A DNA stretch of 64,000 nucleotides from Hydrogenothermaceae bacterium (GCA_015490675.1 WFXI01000320.1:83479-147478); one strand, 5' to 3'; shown: positions 17,801-26,801, numbered from the stretch's first letter. Numbers and translations are program-made. Notes: generated from the sequence alone by a model not told the origin.

Positions 17801-18504
17801 CAACAAATTACAAAGATTCTGTTGAATTATTGAAAGACAATAATAATTTAAAAATAACTGGAGAATTAAGCCAGAAAAAGAAAAAAGAAATAATAGATGA
17901 AGCAAATAAATTAGAAAATAATAAATCTATAATAACAACAGCACAAGCCATACTAAAAGGAATAAGTTTTTACTATATACCTTATGGAATTTTAACTGAA
18001 ACTCCAAAAAACGCAGAATTTAGAACCCAAATCTCAGGGAGATTAAGAAATCTATTCCCACATCATATAAAAGAAATAGAAAAAGCATCAGAAAAGATCA
18101 AAAACAAAGAAAAATGTCTAACAATCCTAAAAAGAAACCAAAAATACTTTGACATTATCTCATCAGAAATAATGCTTAGTTTTCCAAATATACAACAAGA
18201 AAAAAATATACTGGTAGAAAGTATAAAATATATTTCTCAACACAAAGATATTACGGAAATACAAATTAAAGAAACTTTATCCAAAGAAGATTCTAAATAT
18301 GGCCACATATTCAATAAAGAAATAATAGAAGAATACTCTGAAAAAATAAAGAAAGAAAAACTAAAAGATTTCTTAAAACACATAGAAAATAAACAAAATC
18401 AAGAAATGACTACAGAAGAACTAATAAACATAATTTCAAAATATCTGGATGAAATAGCAGAAAGAAACTTAAAGAAAACTACAATTTATAAGTTATTAAC
18501 ATAA
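14842..18504 (+). CDS. large SF2 (SNF2/DEAD-like) helicase, 1220 aa
   Basis: Probable ATP-dependent nucleic-acid translocase. Motif I SEVGTGKT is near residue 335, Ia LLITEANLL near 370, II DEAS near 444, III MTATP near 475. The C-terminal RecA-like lobe has ITTAQAILKG (about 1035) and motif VI QISGRLRN (about 1064). About 520 residues of helical sequence separate the two lobes, much more than in standard helicases. An N-terminal 330-residue helical domain precedes motif I. The lobe-2 arginine-finger motif GRLRN is intact. It is preceded by a GGAGG SD. It ends the replication block that begins at 9451. Confidence 0.8.
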   Translation: MNKISKDIVKNAILTIKEEKKNIEKIKKEIEKYGLLTTENKKGMRNINKLHDIRFKNSIIKLKNNLAFIKEFKNYNMFVPLFDNIEPPINRGKNKKIKIQKDIERKEYKGFDNTSFLLLPFKKDIREKIKKEIKSKIVELKEKLEELSVLVYEQLNPQNEEHKEKLDKIEKEGIQPLTELGKLWDFLITTTPNKKDLVNYIDILLNFSLEEILSNKKEIEKFSDKTFSQKIENFKKHKNIYTLQPLRTSLLLFNQYISQLEREIIINKYYKKENFNKEYKEFLKELEQIKNIFNLKIELTEAQKILTFSYIKDITDHIKNSKKLQPITILNTSEVGTGKTFTLPFVAYTIAIKYLEKYSKKAIFLLITEANLLIETKQKIVEEVGLDEENIKIIENNNIEKMELNPWDIYLISKNRFQMLNNDSIRNLSRKIRKQNLLINLILDEASYLKNHSSKTSKIYQRFKSNLIKEKILGFEMLMTATPISNDTKDIIYFVNPHKKIIQKLQKEVHKDTTKLQGFSKSYKRLFEEKLTFKEVLKLAAFGYDKSIKIDKNTHIETKAAVLLSAYHRKHFNLQKYIDKLNENQKNKDTENTNTKNIIDEISIIQKETGIIGQKVNEKNFRKGKKDKNISIKLIDCLSELSDIKGIDRILNSKDINNSVLTNSIVLETNFIETSIFNEMIKNARIISNFQRFRDLINLLNQFNVENKRIKKEKFLIRHYLISQILNDSEMIKTINITTKEKSLNNAKINKIIVNKIEYLSALRKVLETEKNKENLLKKFIIEINPIGYFRLKDIEQEIKQTSLNVRKKELENIRLKLKNEITQEILSILDIERKNLKSAFIDQIKKDIKIIENTQDNRIEFNPVSLSSYKNFLMEIEEDLKIEPKLESIINNPQLYNDIFQEKTNLLNIYSAIFQASESLNMPIISKHLKRATRTIKQLIEKYIQITNFDFEKFIDFISKNASTTLNTMKKVKNFCSLNNTPILITTNYKDSVELLKDNNNLKITGELSQKKKKEIIDEANKLENNKSIITTAQAILKGISFYYIPYGILTETPKNAEFRTQISGRLRNLFPHHIKEIEKASEKIKNKEKCLTILKRNQKYFDIISSEIMLSFPNIQQEKNILVESIKYISQHKDITEIQIKETLSKEDSKYGHIFNKEIIEEYSEKIKKEKLKDFLKHIENKQNQEMTTEELINIISKYLDEIAERNLKKTTIYKLLT

Positions 18505-18546
18505 CTAATTATTTAATACTATAATATTAGAAATAATTTGGGAAAA

Positions 18547-19269
18547 ATGAAAATGCTTAAAGAAAAAGACTATAAAAAATACAAAGTTGATGCTTTCATA
18601 AATCCGTTTTTACCAAAAAAATATAAAAAGATATTAATGGAAAATTACTTTAAGGATTTTCCTAACGCTAAAGATTACAAAGATATAGAAATAGGAATAA
18701 AAATACTCAAAGAATTCGAATTTGAAAATTACTGGGAATATATGAGAATTCCTTACGAAGTTAGAAAAAAACTTGGTTTTGAGCTAGATTGGATATCTTC
18801 AAGTTATGAAGACTTACAAAAATTAAAAAAAATTAAAGAGATACATAAAAAAATTTACGATAAGCACAAAACTAAAAAAAATCTTAACGAAAAATTAATA
18901 CAAGCTAAAAAAGAAATAAATAATTACTTAATTAAATATATCCTTGATAAAGCACCTAAAAATAAAAAAGAACTAATTATTAAAACTTTTTATTATGGAT
19001 TAATAGGTTTTTTCATAGGACTATTTCTTGAAATTTTGTTAAAAATTTTGTTTCAAAACTCTATTAATAAAATAATTTTGTTTTTACTACCTTCTTCCTT
19101 CTCATTGCTCTTTATGTTTACCTACATTGCTTTTTTAACTTTTGCAGCAAGAAAACCTTATAGAGACTATATTAAAGAAAAAAACAGATTTGAAAGAGAA
19201 ATGGAAAAAATAAATACAGAATTTTATAAAGAGTTAAAAAAAGAATTTCCTGAACTAATAAAGGATTAA
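18547..19269 (+). CDS. membrane protein, two transmembrane segments
   Basis: About 240 aa. A charged N-terminal region (about 1-150) is followed by two hydrophobic segments (GLIGFFIGLFLEILLKIL and a second one ending FMFTYIAFLTF), then a charged tail. It is hypothetical. The ATG at 18547 is used; an in-frame TTG lies 9 bases upstream and a second ATG 6 bases downstream, and no clear SD decides between them. Its stop lies 2 bases before the kinase ATG, so it is the first gene of the kinase/phosphatase operon and could be its membrane sensor or anchor. Confidence 0.6.
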   Translation: MKMLKEKDYKKYKVDAFINPFLPKKYKKILMENYFKDFPNAKDYKDIEIGIKILKEFEFENYWEYMRIPYEVRKKLGFELDWISSSYEDLQKLKKIKEIHKKIYDKHKTKKNLNEKLIQAKKEINNYLIKYILDKAPKNKKELIIKTFYYGLIGFFIGLFLEILLKILFQNSINKIILFLLPSSFSLLFMFTYIAFLTFAARKPYRDYIKEKNRFEREMEKINTEFYKELKKEFPELIKD

Positions 19270-19271
19270 TT

Positions 19272-21356
19272 ATGGATAATGAAAGAACCATTTTAGAAAA
19301 TACCATTAAAAAAACAATATTTGAAGATGAAAGAACAGTTTTGGAAAATTTTAACGATAAAACTATTATTGAAAACCTAAATAATCTAAATAATAATGAA
19401 AAAACAATAATAGAAAAAAACACCAATAAACCTCTTACCGAAAAATTAAACAACTTTAAGAAAAATAAAATAATAAAAGAATTCCCTGCTCTTGGGTCAG
19501 AAGCTGATATTTACCTTTTGGAAAATGGCTTTATACTAAAATTATATAGAAAAGGAATTACTATAAACGAAGAAATTTTAATAAAAATAAAAAAACTTTC
19601 AGAAAAAAATCCATACATTATAAGAGTTATTGATTTTGGATTTGATAGAGAAAAAAACAGATACTATGAGATAATGGAATACGCTAAATATGGATCTGTT
19701 GGTGATTTCTTTATAGAATCCCCAGCAAACAAAACACAAATAAAAACATTAGTATCACAGATAAATGAAGCTCTTAAATATATACACCAAGAAGGAATAA
19801 TTCATAGGGATTTAAAACCTACAAATATACTTGTTAAAAGTGTAAATCCATTAATATTTGCAATAAGTGATTTTGGAATATCATCTGTCTTAGATAATAA
19901 TGCTACAAAGAAATTGACACAAATAAAAGGTACACCTGTATATTCTGCTCCTGAAAGCTTTACAGGAATTATAGGACAAGAAGTAGATTATTGGTCTTTA
20001 GGAATGATAATTCTAGAAATTCTACATAAAAATCCTTTTAAAGGGTTAAATCCTCAAACAATAATGTTTAAAATAACTTCTGAATCTGTTGAAATAAGTA
20101 AAGATATAGATGATGATGTAAAAACACTTTTACAAGGACTTTTAACTCAAAACAGAAAATACAGATGGGGTTACAGTCAAGTTAAAAACTGGTTAGAGGG
20201 AAAAGAAGAGAAAGTTTATTATTCTTTCAAAGAAAGCAAAAATGTAACCAAGTATAATTTTCTTGGTAAAAAATTTAATACACTTGAAGAATTAATAAAA
20301 GAAGCTACAAAAGACAAAGATACCTTCCAAAAATTTATAACATTTGTAAAAAGAGGATATATTAATCAACAATTAATGGAAAATGGTGAAGTAGAACTTG
20401 ATCTACAACTTTCAGAAATTATAGAAGAAGAATCATCAAATATATTACTTGGAGTTGCTGTTATAAAACTTTTTGCACCAAATTTAATTCCTAAAATATA
20501 TGGAATAAGTTTTGATGCTTTAAATTTACTCAGAATACTTTATAAAGGAAAGAATAAAAAATCACTAACAAATGAAGAAAATCAAATATACTATATTTTA
20601 AACTCTTACCATAAAAGAGAAAAACTATTTAAATATCTTAAAGATAAAAAATTAGAGGAATCTTTTAAAATATACTCTGATATTAAAAAGAAAACAAATA
20701 ATGAGCTCTTCTCAATAAGAGTTACAGCAAATTATATAAATCCTGAAAACATAATGCCTACTAATTATAAAGAAGCAATAGAAGAAAACCTTGTAGAAAT
20801 ACTCATAACTCCTATAACAAAAAAACAATTAAATCTTTTAAACAATACTTTAGAAAAATTAGAATTTGACAAAATAGAAGAAACCTTAATTAAAAATCTT
20901 GATATTGAAGAATTTAAACTAGTTAGAGATGCTCTAAGGAACATACCTGAAAATGTAAACAATCAAGATATAGAAAAAACTATAAAAAAAATAGAAGAAA
21001 TATTTGAAAACAATGAAAAAAACTTAGTTCCAAAAGAAATTAAAAACTTACTTTACACAGGATACGAGGAATTACATAAGTTAGTGGAAGATATATCTGC
21101 ACTTTTAAAAATAAGTCAAAATATAAAAACATTAGATAAGATAGAAAAAAAAGAATTCAACAATATACAGAATATTTATAGAACATTATATATAGATAAA
21201 GACTATCTAATACCATCTGAAGCAAAGTATATCTTAAATTTTGATGTAGAAAATATATCATTAAAGGATTGGGAATATGTGATAACAGATTTTAAAATCG
21301 CAAAAAATTTCTATATAGAAAACAAAAAAGAAATAGACGAACTAATAGGAAGTTAA
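19272..21356 (+). CDS. Ser/Thr protein kinase with N-terminal phospho-site-like repeats
   Basis: Transfers phosphate to Ser/Thr. The kinase domain spans about residues 75-315: the glycine loop is poor (LGSEADIYLL), lysine in FILKLYR, HRDLKPTN (H178), DFG, GTPVYSAPE, DYWSLGMI. The catalytic residues are intact. The first 50 residues hold five T-[IV]-[LFI]-E motifs (T6, T15, T22, T31, T45), likely autophosphorylation sites. About 380 residues of helical sequence follow the kinase domain. The next gene is a PP2C phosphatase and the operon ends in an FHA protein, so kinase, phosphatase and phospho-Thr reader are encoded together. Phosphorylation of the N-terminal tail and FHA binding are inferred. 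Confidence 0.92.
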   Translation: MDNERTILENTIKKTIFEDERTVLENFNDKTIIENLNNLNNNEKTIIEKNTNKPLTEKLNNFKKNKIIKEFPALGSEADIYLLENGFILKLYRKGITINEEILIKIKKLSEKNPYIIRVIDFGFDREKNRYYEIMEYAKYGSVGDFFIESPANKTQIKTLVSQINEALKYIHQEGIIHRDLKPTNILVKSVNPLIFAISDFGISSVLDNNATKKLTQIKGTPVYSAPESFTGIIGQEVDYWSLGMIILEILHKNPFKGLNPQTIMFKITSESVEISKDIDDDVKTLLQGLLTQNRKYRWGYSQVKNWLEGKEEKVYYSFKESKNVTKYNFLGKKFNTLEELIKEATKDKDTFQKFITFVKRGYINQQLMENGEVELDLQLSEIIEEESSNILLGVAVIKLFAPNLIPKIYGISFDALNLLRILYKGKNKKSLTNEENQIYYILNSYHKREKLFKYLKDKKLEESFKIYSDIKKKTNNELFSIRVTANYINPENIMPTNYKEAIEENLVEILITPITKKQLNLLNNTLEKLEFDKIEETLIKNLDIEEFKLVRDALRNIPENVNNQDIEKTIKKIEEIFENNEKNLVPKEIKNLLYTGYEELHKLVEDISALLKISQNIKTLDKIEKKEFNNIQNIYRTLYIDKDYLIPSEAKYILNFDVENISLKDWEYVITDFKIAKNFYIENKKEIDELIGS

Positions 21357-21358
21357 TA

Positions 21359-22024
21359 ATGAAAGCTATATACTATACTAATAAGGGAAAAATAAGAAAT
21401 ATAAATCAAGATTGCTTACTTATAGAAGATATAGTGCAAGGCAATATGAATACCTATAAAACTTCAAATAATGTAAGGAATTTTGTAGCAGTTGCAGATG
21501 GAGTAGGAGGAGCTCCTTCTGGTGAACTCGCATCAAAAACTGTATTACAAACCTTAAAAGAAAACGAAAATTCTTCAATAAAAGATGCAATAATAAAAGC
21601 AAAAAATAAAATAAAACAAATAGAAGAAATTCATCCACAAAATAAAGGAATGGCTACTACATTATCAGGTATTTCATTAAAAGAAAGTATTGTATTCAAT
21701 AGTGGAGATTCTAGAGTTTATAAAAAAAAGGAAAAGAATTTATGGCAGTTAACTTATGATCAAATTGATAAATATACAAATGCTTTGACATCAGCTATAA
21801 CTTCAAATGTAAATGAAAAAGAAATTCAAATGAAAAAAATTAAAATTAATAAAGGTGACATATTTTTCTTATGTACAGATGGAATTTGGAAAGAATTTGA
21901 TATTGAAGAACTAGAGGAATATTTTTTTATAGGTGACATTGAAACAGCTGCAGACCAAATAATTCAAAAATTAAAAGTTAAAGAGCAAAAAGATAATGTT
22001 TCATTTATTATTCTAAAAATATAA
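21359..22024 (+). CDS. PP2C-family Ser/Thr phosphatase
   Basis: Metal-dependent removal of phosphate from Ser/Thr, presumably opposing the kinase encoded 2 bp upstream. PPM motifs: NQDC near the start, VADGVGGAPSGELAS, GMATTLSGISL, NSGDSRVY, CTDGIWKEF and DNVSFIIL at the end. The Asp residues that bind the two metals are present. At 221 aa it is close to the minimal catalytic domain, without membrane segments. The start ATG follows the kinase stop almost directly. Confidence 0.92.
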   Translation: MKAIYYTNKGKIRNINQDCLLIEDIVQGNMNTYKTSNNVRNFVAVADGVGGAPSGELASKTVLQTLKENENSSIKDAIIKAKNKIKQIEEIHPQNKGMATTLSGISLKESIVFNSGDSRVYKKKEKNLWQLTYDQIDKYTNALTSAITSNVNEKEIQMKKIKINKGDIFFLCTDGIWKEFDIEELEEYFFIGDIETAADQIIQKLKVKEQKDNVSFIILKI

Positions 22025-22036
22025 GGGGATAAAAAA

Positions 22037-23203
22037 TTGAGTTCAATTATAATATCAGACTATAACCCTCCATCCCAGGATTATAGATTAATATCTATAT
22101 TAAGAAATATAATCTTAGATAAAGAACTGAAATGTAATGAGACTCTAAAAGAACTTAAATTAAAAGCAAAAAAAAACAACCTTAAAAAAGAATTGATACA
22201 AATAATTAATAAAGAAAAGCAAATAAATGAAAAATTAAGATATTACAAAAAAGAGTTGGGAAATAATATAAAAATATATGGAAAAGTTAACTTTAAAAAA
22301 GTTGAAAAAGAAATAAATAAATTAATTGAAGATTTTTTCGAATTTGTAGATGATGCAGAATCTAAAATAAACAAAGAAATGAAAAAAATAAAGCTTTCAA
22401 AAGAAATAGAAAAAAGTTTTGAACAAATTGAAAAAAGTCTAAAAGAAACAAAAACTGTAGAAAAAAGACACAAAGAAGAGAACAAAATTACCGAAGAAAA
22501 TCTACTCAAAATATCTAAGATAAAAAATATACCGTTAGAGGTCCTTAAAACATACCCAAAAGAAAGTATAAAGAACCTATTAGAAGAAACAAATCTTATC
22601 TTAAATAAACAAAAAGAAGAAAAAAGAAATACAAACTTATATAAATCTTATTTAAAAATATTTATGAAAAACATAAGTAATGAAACTTTAAAAAACAAAA
22701 TTCAAAAAACACTTGATAAAGACATAATAAATAAAAATGAATTTGAAGAACTAAAAGAAGAAATATTAACATTAATGGAAAATGAAACTACTAAAAAACA
22801 AGAAGAAGAAGTTAAAGAAGAAGTAATAAACCAACTACTTCTTAAAGGCTATATTATTGAAAATGAAAATAACCAAATCCTTTATATAGATACAGATGAT
22901 ATAAATTACAAAATAATGATGAAAATAAAGAATGGAAAGATAACATCCAAATTTGTAAAGTTAGTCGATAAAGAAAACTATAAACCTTCTGAATATGAAA
23001 GAATAAAAGATACAGAAAAAATGAAAAAATGGTGTAGTGATTTTGAACAAATAAAAGAACGATTAAAAGAAAAAGGTATAGTGATAAAAAATAAAAAGAC
23101 CATCTATGAACTTGAAGAAGGTATAAATTACGTTTATGCCCAGGAAGTTAAAAAAATAAATGAAGAAAAAGGAAATAAAAATGCAATGGGTAAAAGAGCT
23201 TGA
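22037..23203 (+). CDS. coiled-coil protein of the kinase operon
   Basis: 388 aa, unknown family. Residues about 20-250 are almost entirely charged helix with heptad-like leucine/isoleucine spacing, consistent with a coiled coil. A compact C-terminal domain of about 110 residues (QLLLKGYIIENENNQILYI onwards) looks folded. It starts with TTG after AGGGGAT. Its end overlaps the ClpB-like gene by 23 bases, implying coupled translation and a likely partnership with that ATPase as scaffold or adaptor (inference). Confidence 0.65.
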   Translation: MSSIIISDYNPPSQDYRLISILRNIILDKELKCNETLKELKLKAKKNNLKKELIQIINKEKQINEKLRYYKKELGNNIKIYGKVNFKKVEKEINKLIEDFFEFVDDAESKINKEMKKIKLSKEIEKSFEQIEKSLKETKTVEKRHKEENKITEENLLKISKIKNIPLEVLKTYPKESIKNLLEETNLILNKQKEEKRNTNLYKSYLKIFMKNISNETLKNKIQKTLDKDIINKNEFEELKEEILTLMENETTKKQEEEVKEEVINQLLLKGYIIENENNQILYIDTDDINYKIMMKIKNGKITSKFVKLVDKENYKPSEYERIKDTEKMKKWCSDFEQIKERLKEKGIVIKNKKTIYELEEGINYVYAQEVKKINEEKGNKNAMGKRA

Positions 23204-24902
23204 CTTATTTCTAACTCAAAATTCCAACTTCCTAATATCAGGAAATATATACGATAGCTACTTTTATGAAAACACACCACTAAATCTTACAGATTTTTTA
23301 GGAAGATGGCTTGTGGAAAAACAAGGATATTCTCAAGTAATATCTTATATACCATTATCTGGGTTTTTCCATGTATATGGAAATGAAAATATATTTGATG
23401 AAGCTGTAGGAGAAAAAATATTAAACAAGGATAGAAAAGCTACTTTGGAAAGTGATTATGAAGTCATAAGAAAATACATAAAAAATGATAAATATCCTGT
23501 AGCCCTGATTGTAAATTTTGCATCCAGAATTGAAGAATTATCTAGTGAAGATTTTAGAACATTCTTATTTAAAATATTTAAAGATGCTATAGATCCAAAA
23601 ACAAAAAAAGTAAAATCTGAAAAGGGAACAAAATATAATTTAATTTTTCACCTTTTGGATAAAGAAGGAGACTTCCCTTCATGGTTCTATATAGATAAAC
23701 CTAAAATAAAATCAATCCTAATTCAAAAACCTGATATTTTAGTTAGAAAAGAAGCTATAAAGAAAATTCTTCAAGCATTTTCTAAAAATGATGACAACCT
23801 TGTCAATGAAATAACGGATAAAACTCATGGTATGTATATAAGGGAAATAATAAGTGTCTTTCAGATAGCAAAACAAAATAATATAAAACCAGAAAACATA
23901 TCTCAGGCTATAAGAACTTATAAAACAGGAATAAAAGAAAATCCTTGGGAAAACATTGAAAAAGAAAAGATAAAAAACATCGAAAAATTAATAAAAGAAA
24001 GAGTCAAAGGACAGGATGAAGCAGTAAAAAAAGCATCTATAATAATTAAAAGGGCATTTTTTAACCTTTCAGGTTCTCAATTCTCAACATTTTCTCAAAG
24101 ACCAAAAGGAGTTTTATTTTTTGCAGGACCTACAGGAGTTGGTAAAACAGAACTTGCCAAAACAATAGCCCAAATAATATTTGGAAGTGAAGATGCAATG
24201 ATTAGATTTGACATGTCAGAGTTTAGACACGATCATTCAGACCAAAGACTTCTTGGAGCTCCTCCAGGGTATATCGGTTATGAACAAGGAGGGGAACTTA
24301 TAAATAAAATAAGGGAAAATCCTTTTTCTGTAGTTTTATTTGATGAAATAGAAAAAGCACATCCAAGGGTAATGGATATAATGCTACAACTCTTAGATGA
24401 AGGAGTTTTAACTTCAGGAAGGGGAGAAAAAGCTTACTTTTCTGAAAGCATAATAATATTTACTTCAAATCTTGGAGCTTCTCAAATGACAATTACTAAC
24501 GGATACGAAAAAAACAAGAAAATAGCAAATGAATACATTGAAAGATACTTTAAAGAAGAACTAAGAAGACCAGAAATCTTAAATAGAATTGGTAAAAATA
24601 TAGTAGTGTTTAATTTTATAGAAAAAGATGATGCTAAAGAAATAGCAAAATCTATGATAGCAAAAGTTCTTAAAAAGCTTGAAAAGGATAAGAATATAAA
24701 AATAGAAATTAAAAATATTGATGATATTCTTGATACTGTAACAGTTGACTTATCAATGGGAGGAAGAGGAATAGGTAACTCTATTGAAGAAATGTTTGTT
24801 AACCCTATTTCCCAGCTTCTTTTTGAACAGGATGTAGAACCAGAAAGCAGCATAAAACTATACATAGATGATGGTAAATTAAATTTGGAGAAATTAAATT
24901 GA
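23181..24902 (+). CDS. ClpB/ClpA-like AAA+ ATPase with non-standard N-terminal half
   Basis: ATP-driven protein remodelling. The C-terminal half is a Clp D2-type module: Walker A GPTGVGKT (about residue 316), DMSEFRHDHS, GAPPGYIGYEQGG pore loop, Walker B LFDEIEKAH, TSNLG sensor 1, RPEILNRIGKNIVF, and GGRGIGNSIE sensor 2 region. The N-terminal 290 residues replace the Clp N-domain and D1. They begin with LTQNSNFLISGNIYD, which looks like a degenerate AAA domain without a Walker A. The start ATG 23181 follows AAGGAAAT; an upstream in-frame ATG (23160) lacks an SD. It overlaps both neighbours. There is no ClpP-binding loop that I can see. Confidence 0.85.
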   Translation: MQWVKELDLFLTQNSNFLISGNIYDSYFYENTPLNLTDFLGRWLVEKQGYSQVISYIPLSGFFHVYGNENIFDEAVGEKILNKDRKATLESDYEVIRKYIKNDKYPVALIVNFASRIEELSSEDFRTFLFKIFKDAIDPKTKKVKSEKGTKYNLIFHLLDKEGDFPSWFYIDKPKIKSILIQKPDILVRKEAIKKILQAFSKNDDNLVNEITDKTHGMYIREIISVFQIAKQNNIKPENISQAIRTYKTGIKENPWENIEKEKIKNIEKLIKERVKGQDEAVKKASIIIKRAFFNLSGSQFSTFSQRPKGVLFFAGPTGVGKTELAKTIAQIIFGSEDAMIRFDMSEFRHDHSDQRLLGAPPGYIGYEQGGELINKIRENPFSVVLFDEIEKAHPRVMDIMLQLLDEGVLTSGRGEKAYFSESIIIFTSNLGASQMTITNGYEKNKKIANEYIERYFKEELRRPEILNRIGKNIVVFNFIEKDDAKEIAKSMIAKVLKKLEKDKNIKIEIKNIDDILDTVTVDLSMGGRGIGNSIEEMFVNPISQLLFEQDVEPESSIKLYIDDGKLNLEKLN

Positions 24903-25426
24903 AAGTTTACATAAACTGCATTTTACATCCTATAAAAACACTTGGACCGGGAAAAAGAGTCGGAATATGGTTTCAAGGTTGTGATATTAAATGCAAAGGA
25001 TGTATGTCTAAACATACATGGGAATTAAAAGATGAGTTTCTAACAACAACTGATAAAGTTTTAAGAAAAGTAAAAGAATCAGGTTTAGATAAAGTAACAA
25101 TATCTGGAGGAGAGCCTTTTCAGCAAGCAAATGCTCTAAAAAATATACTTGAAGGTCTAAAAGAACTCGGCATTGAAGATATTATAATTTACTCAGGTAT
25201 GAAAAAAGAACAAATACTTAAAAAGTATAAATGGATAAAAGATTTATGTTCCTTATTAATTAGTGAACCTTTTGTAGAAGATAAACCTTCTAATATGATA
25301 TGGAAAGGATCAGAAAACCAACAGGCTACTATTTTTAAAAATGAAAGTTATTACAAAAATTGGTTAAATAAAGAAAAAGATAAAAAAGTTCAAATAATTG
25401 GAAATCTAATAGTGGGGATTATGTGA
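24899..25426 (+). CDS. NrdG/PflA-like radical SAM protein
   Basis: Radical S-adenosylmethionine enzyme of the activase type. The cluster motif CDIKCKGC (C-x3-C-x2-C) follows GKRVGIWFQG near residue 30, and the glycine-rich TISGGEPFQQ lies near 65. At 175 aa it matches the compact activases such as the anaerobic ribonucleotide reductase activator. No glycyl radical enzyme is encoded nearby, so its substrate is unknown. The TTG start overlaps the stop of the ClpB-like gene by 4 bases, and its own stop overlaps the next start, so it is fully embedded in the kinase operon. Confidence 0.85.
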   Translation: MKVYINCILHPIKTLGPGKRVGIWFQGCDIKCKGCMSKHTWELKDEFLTTTDKVLRKVKESGLDKVTISGGEPFQQANALKNILEGLKELGIEDIIIYSGMKKEQILKKYKWIKDLCSLLISEPFVEDKPSNMIWKGSENQQATIFKNESYYKNWLNKEKDKKVQIIGNLIVGIM

Positions 25427-25833
25427 TGTTTAAGATATGTCCATCTTGCGGGGGAAAAAACCCAGAAAGTGCAATAATATGCTCAAATTGTATAGAAGAT
25501 ATATCAAGTGTAACTCCTCAAGAAGAAAATAATGAGAATAAACCTACAGCACTAGTTATCTTTGAAGGAAAAGAATATAAAATTGAATCTCCTTGCATAA
25601 TTGGAAGAAATGAATTTTTAAAGGAAATTTTATCAGAATATAAAACAATTTCAAGAAAACACTTAAAAATATATTTTGAAGAAGGTTCTTGGTTTATTGA
25701 AGATTTAAACTCAACAAATGGAACCTTCTTAAATGGAGAACCTATAAAAAATAAACATATATTAAAAAATGAAGATGTAATAGGTCTCGGCCAGACTCAT
25801 AAACTTATTTTTATATTAAATAAACCCATTTAA
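25426..25833 (+). CDS. zinc-ribbon + FHA domain protein
   Basis: Phospho-threonine reader. The N-terminal zinc ribbon is CPSC...CSNC (residues about 5-24). The FHA domain spans about 45-130 with IIGRN, the SRKH motif and DLNSTNGTFLNG, all standard for phospho-Thr binding. ATG 25426 shares a base with the upstream TGA; a GTG one codon earlier is an alternative. It closes the operon headed by the kinase, so the kinase N-terminal TI[LI]E repeats are natural candidate ligands. The end overlaps a convergent minus-strand gene by 18 bp. Confidence 0.9.
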   Translation: MFKICPSCGGKNPESAIICSNCIEDISSVTPQEENNENKPTALVIFEGKEYKIESPCIIGRNEFLKEILSEYKTISRKHLKIYFEEGSWFIEDLNSTNGTFLNGEPIKNKHILKNEDVIGLGQTHKLIFILNKPI

Positions 25834-26127
25834 TTCTTTTACTCTACTCTTAGTATAAGAAACACCTTCTTCATCAATAATATTCCCAATGTAAACACTA
25901 TCTAAATCTAAGCTAGCATACAAAATAAAATTTAAATCAGAAAAATCCTTAATTAAAACTTCATAAAAACCCTCATATTCAGAATGGAAGGCTTCCACAA
26001 CTTCAAAATCAAAATTATAAAACAAGGATTCTATTCTGTCTTTTATTTCCAAAAAAGTCTTATAATCTACAACAGACTTAGTAAAAAATCCTTCTTTATG
26101 CTTTAACCTAATCCTAACAAAATCCAT
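25816..26127 (-). CDS. hypothetical protein (103 aa)
   Basis: Soluble alpha/beta-looking protein of unknown family, rich in Phe, Asp and Glu. Good SD (AAGGAG) before the ATG at 26127. It converges on the FHA gene with an 18-bp overlap and is followed upstream by another minus-strand hypothetical, so the pair forms a short divergent unit that interrupts the plus-strand run. Confidence 0.6.
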   Translation of the reverse strand: MDFVRIRLKHKEGFFTKSVVDYKTFLEIKDRIESLFYNFDFEVVEAFHSEYEGFYEVLIKDFSDLNFILYASLDLDSVYIGNIIDEEGVSYTKSRVKELNGFI

Positions 26128-26154
26128 AAGAAACTCCTTATAAATAAAATAATA

Positions 26155-26673
26155 TCAAGAAATCTTCTCAAAAAATCTAAATCTTCGGCCCTCTACACTC
26201 TTATAAAGGGCATAAAGATCCTTAAACTCTTCAATAATTTCCTTTAATTTTTCAAAATCTTTAATCTTAGGAACTCTTGTCTTAGCCTTAACCAAAGCTC
26301 CCTTTTTCGGGTTTAAAGATACAACAACCCTTTCTTTGCCATAATTTTTGTCAAAATACCTATTAGCAGTTATATAATATTGGTCCAAATCTGGAATATC
26401 AAGTATATTAAGAATTTTCTTTAATTTTATTAATTCATCTTCTAAATCTTCTCTTGTTATATAAGAAATCCCTATCATGAAACCAATAAAAAAATTATAC
26501 TCATCATATATAGAACTAAAATTAGGAAATTCTATATAATCACTTAAAATTCTTTTCATATCTTCTACATTATCAGAATGTTTTCTAAGATTTATAAGTA
26601 TTATTCTTCTATCCTTTAAAGATAATTTCTTAGCAAAAAGAAAGCCTTTTTTAAACATACTTGACAGTCCCAT
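26155..26673 (-). CDS. hypothetical protein (172 aa)
   Basis: No family recognised. N-terminal helices, a hydrophobic patch around residues 60-75 (FFIGFMIGISYI) and a basic C-terminal half. ATG 26673 (after AGAGAT) is preferred to an in-frame TTG 18 bases upstream with no SD. It is probably cotranscribed with the 103-aa gene 27 bp downstream. Confidence 0.55.
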   Translation of the reverse strand: MGLSSMFKKGFLFAKKLSLKDRRIILINLRKHSDNVEDMKRILSDYIEFPNFSSIYDEYNFFIGFMIGISYITREDLEDELIKLKKILNILDIPDLDQYYITANRYFDKNYGKERVVVSLNPKKGALVKAKTRVPKIKDFEKLKEIIEEFKDLYALYKSVEGRRFRFFEKIS

Positions 26674-26801
26674 ATCTCTATAATACTGCAAATAAAATTA
26701 TTTTCAATAATTATTAACTTCTATTATTGACTTTAAAAAGAAAGAAACTTATTATGAAATTATGACATCATAAATTCATAAAGTTATTTAGTAAAAGAAA
26801 A

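Noticed and set aside
18547..25833. Type VI secretion locus
   Set aside because: Shares kinase, PP2C, FHA and Clp components but no sheath, tube, membrane or baseplate gene is present.
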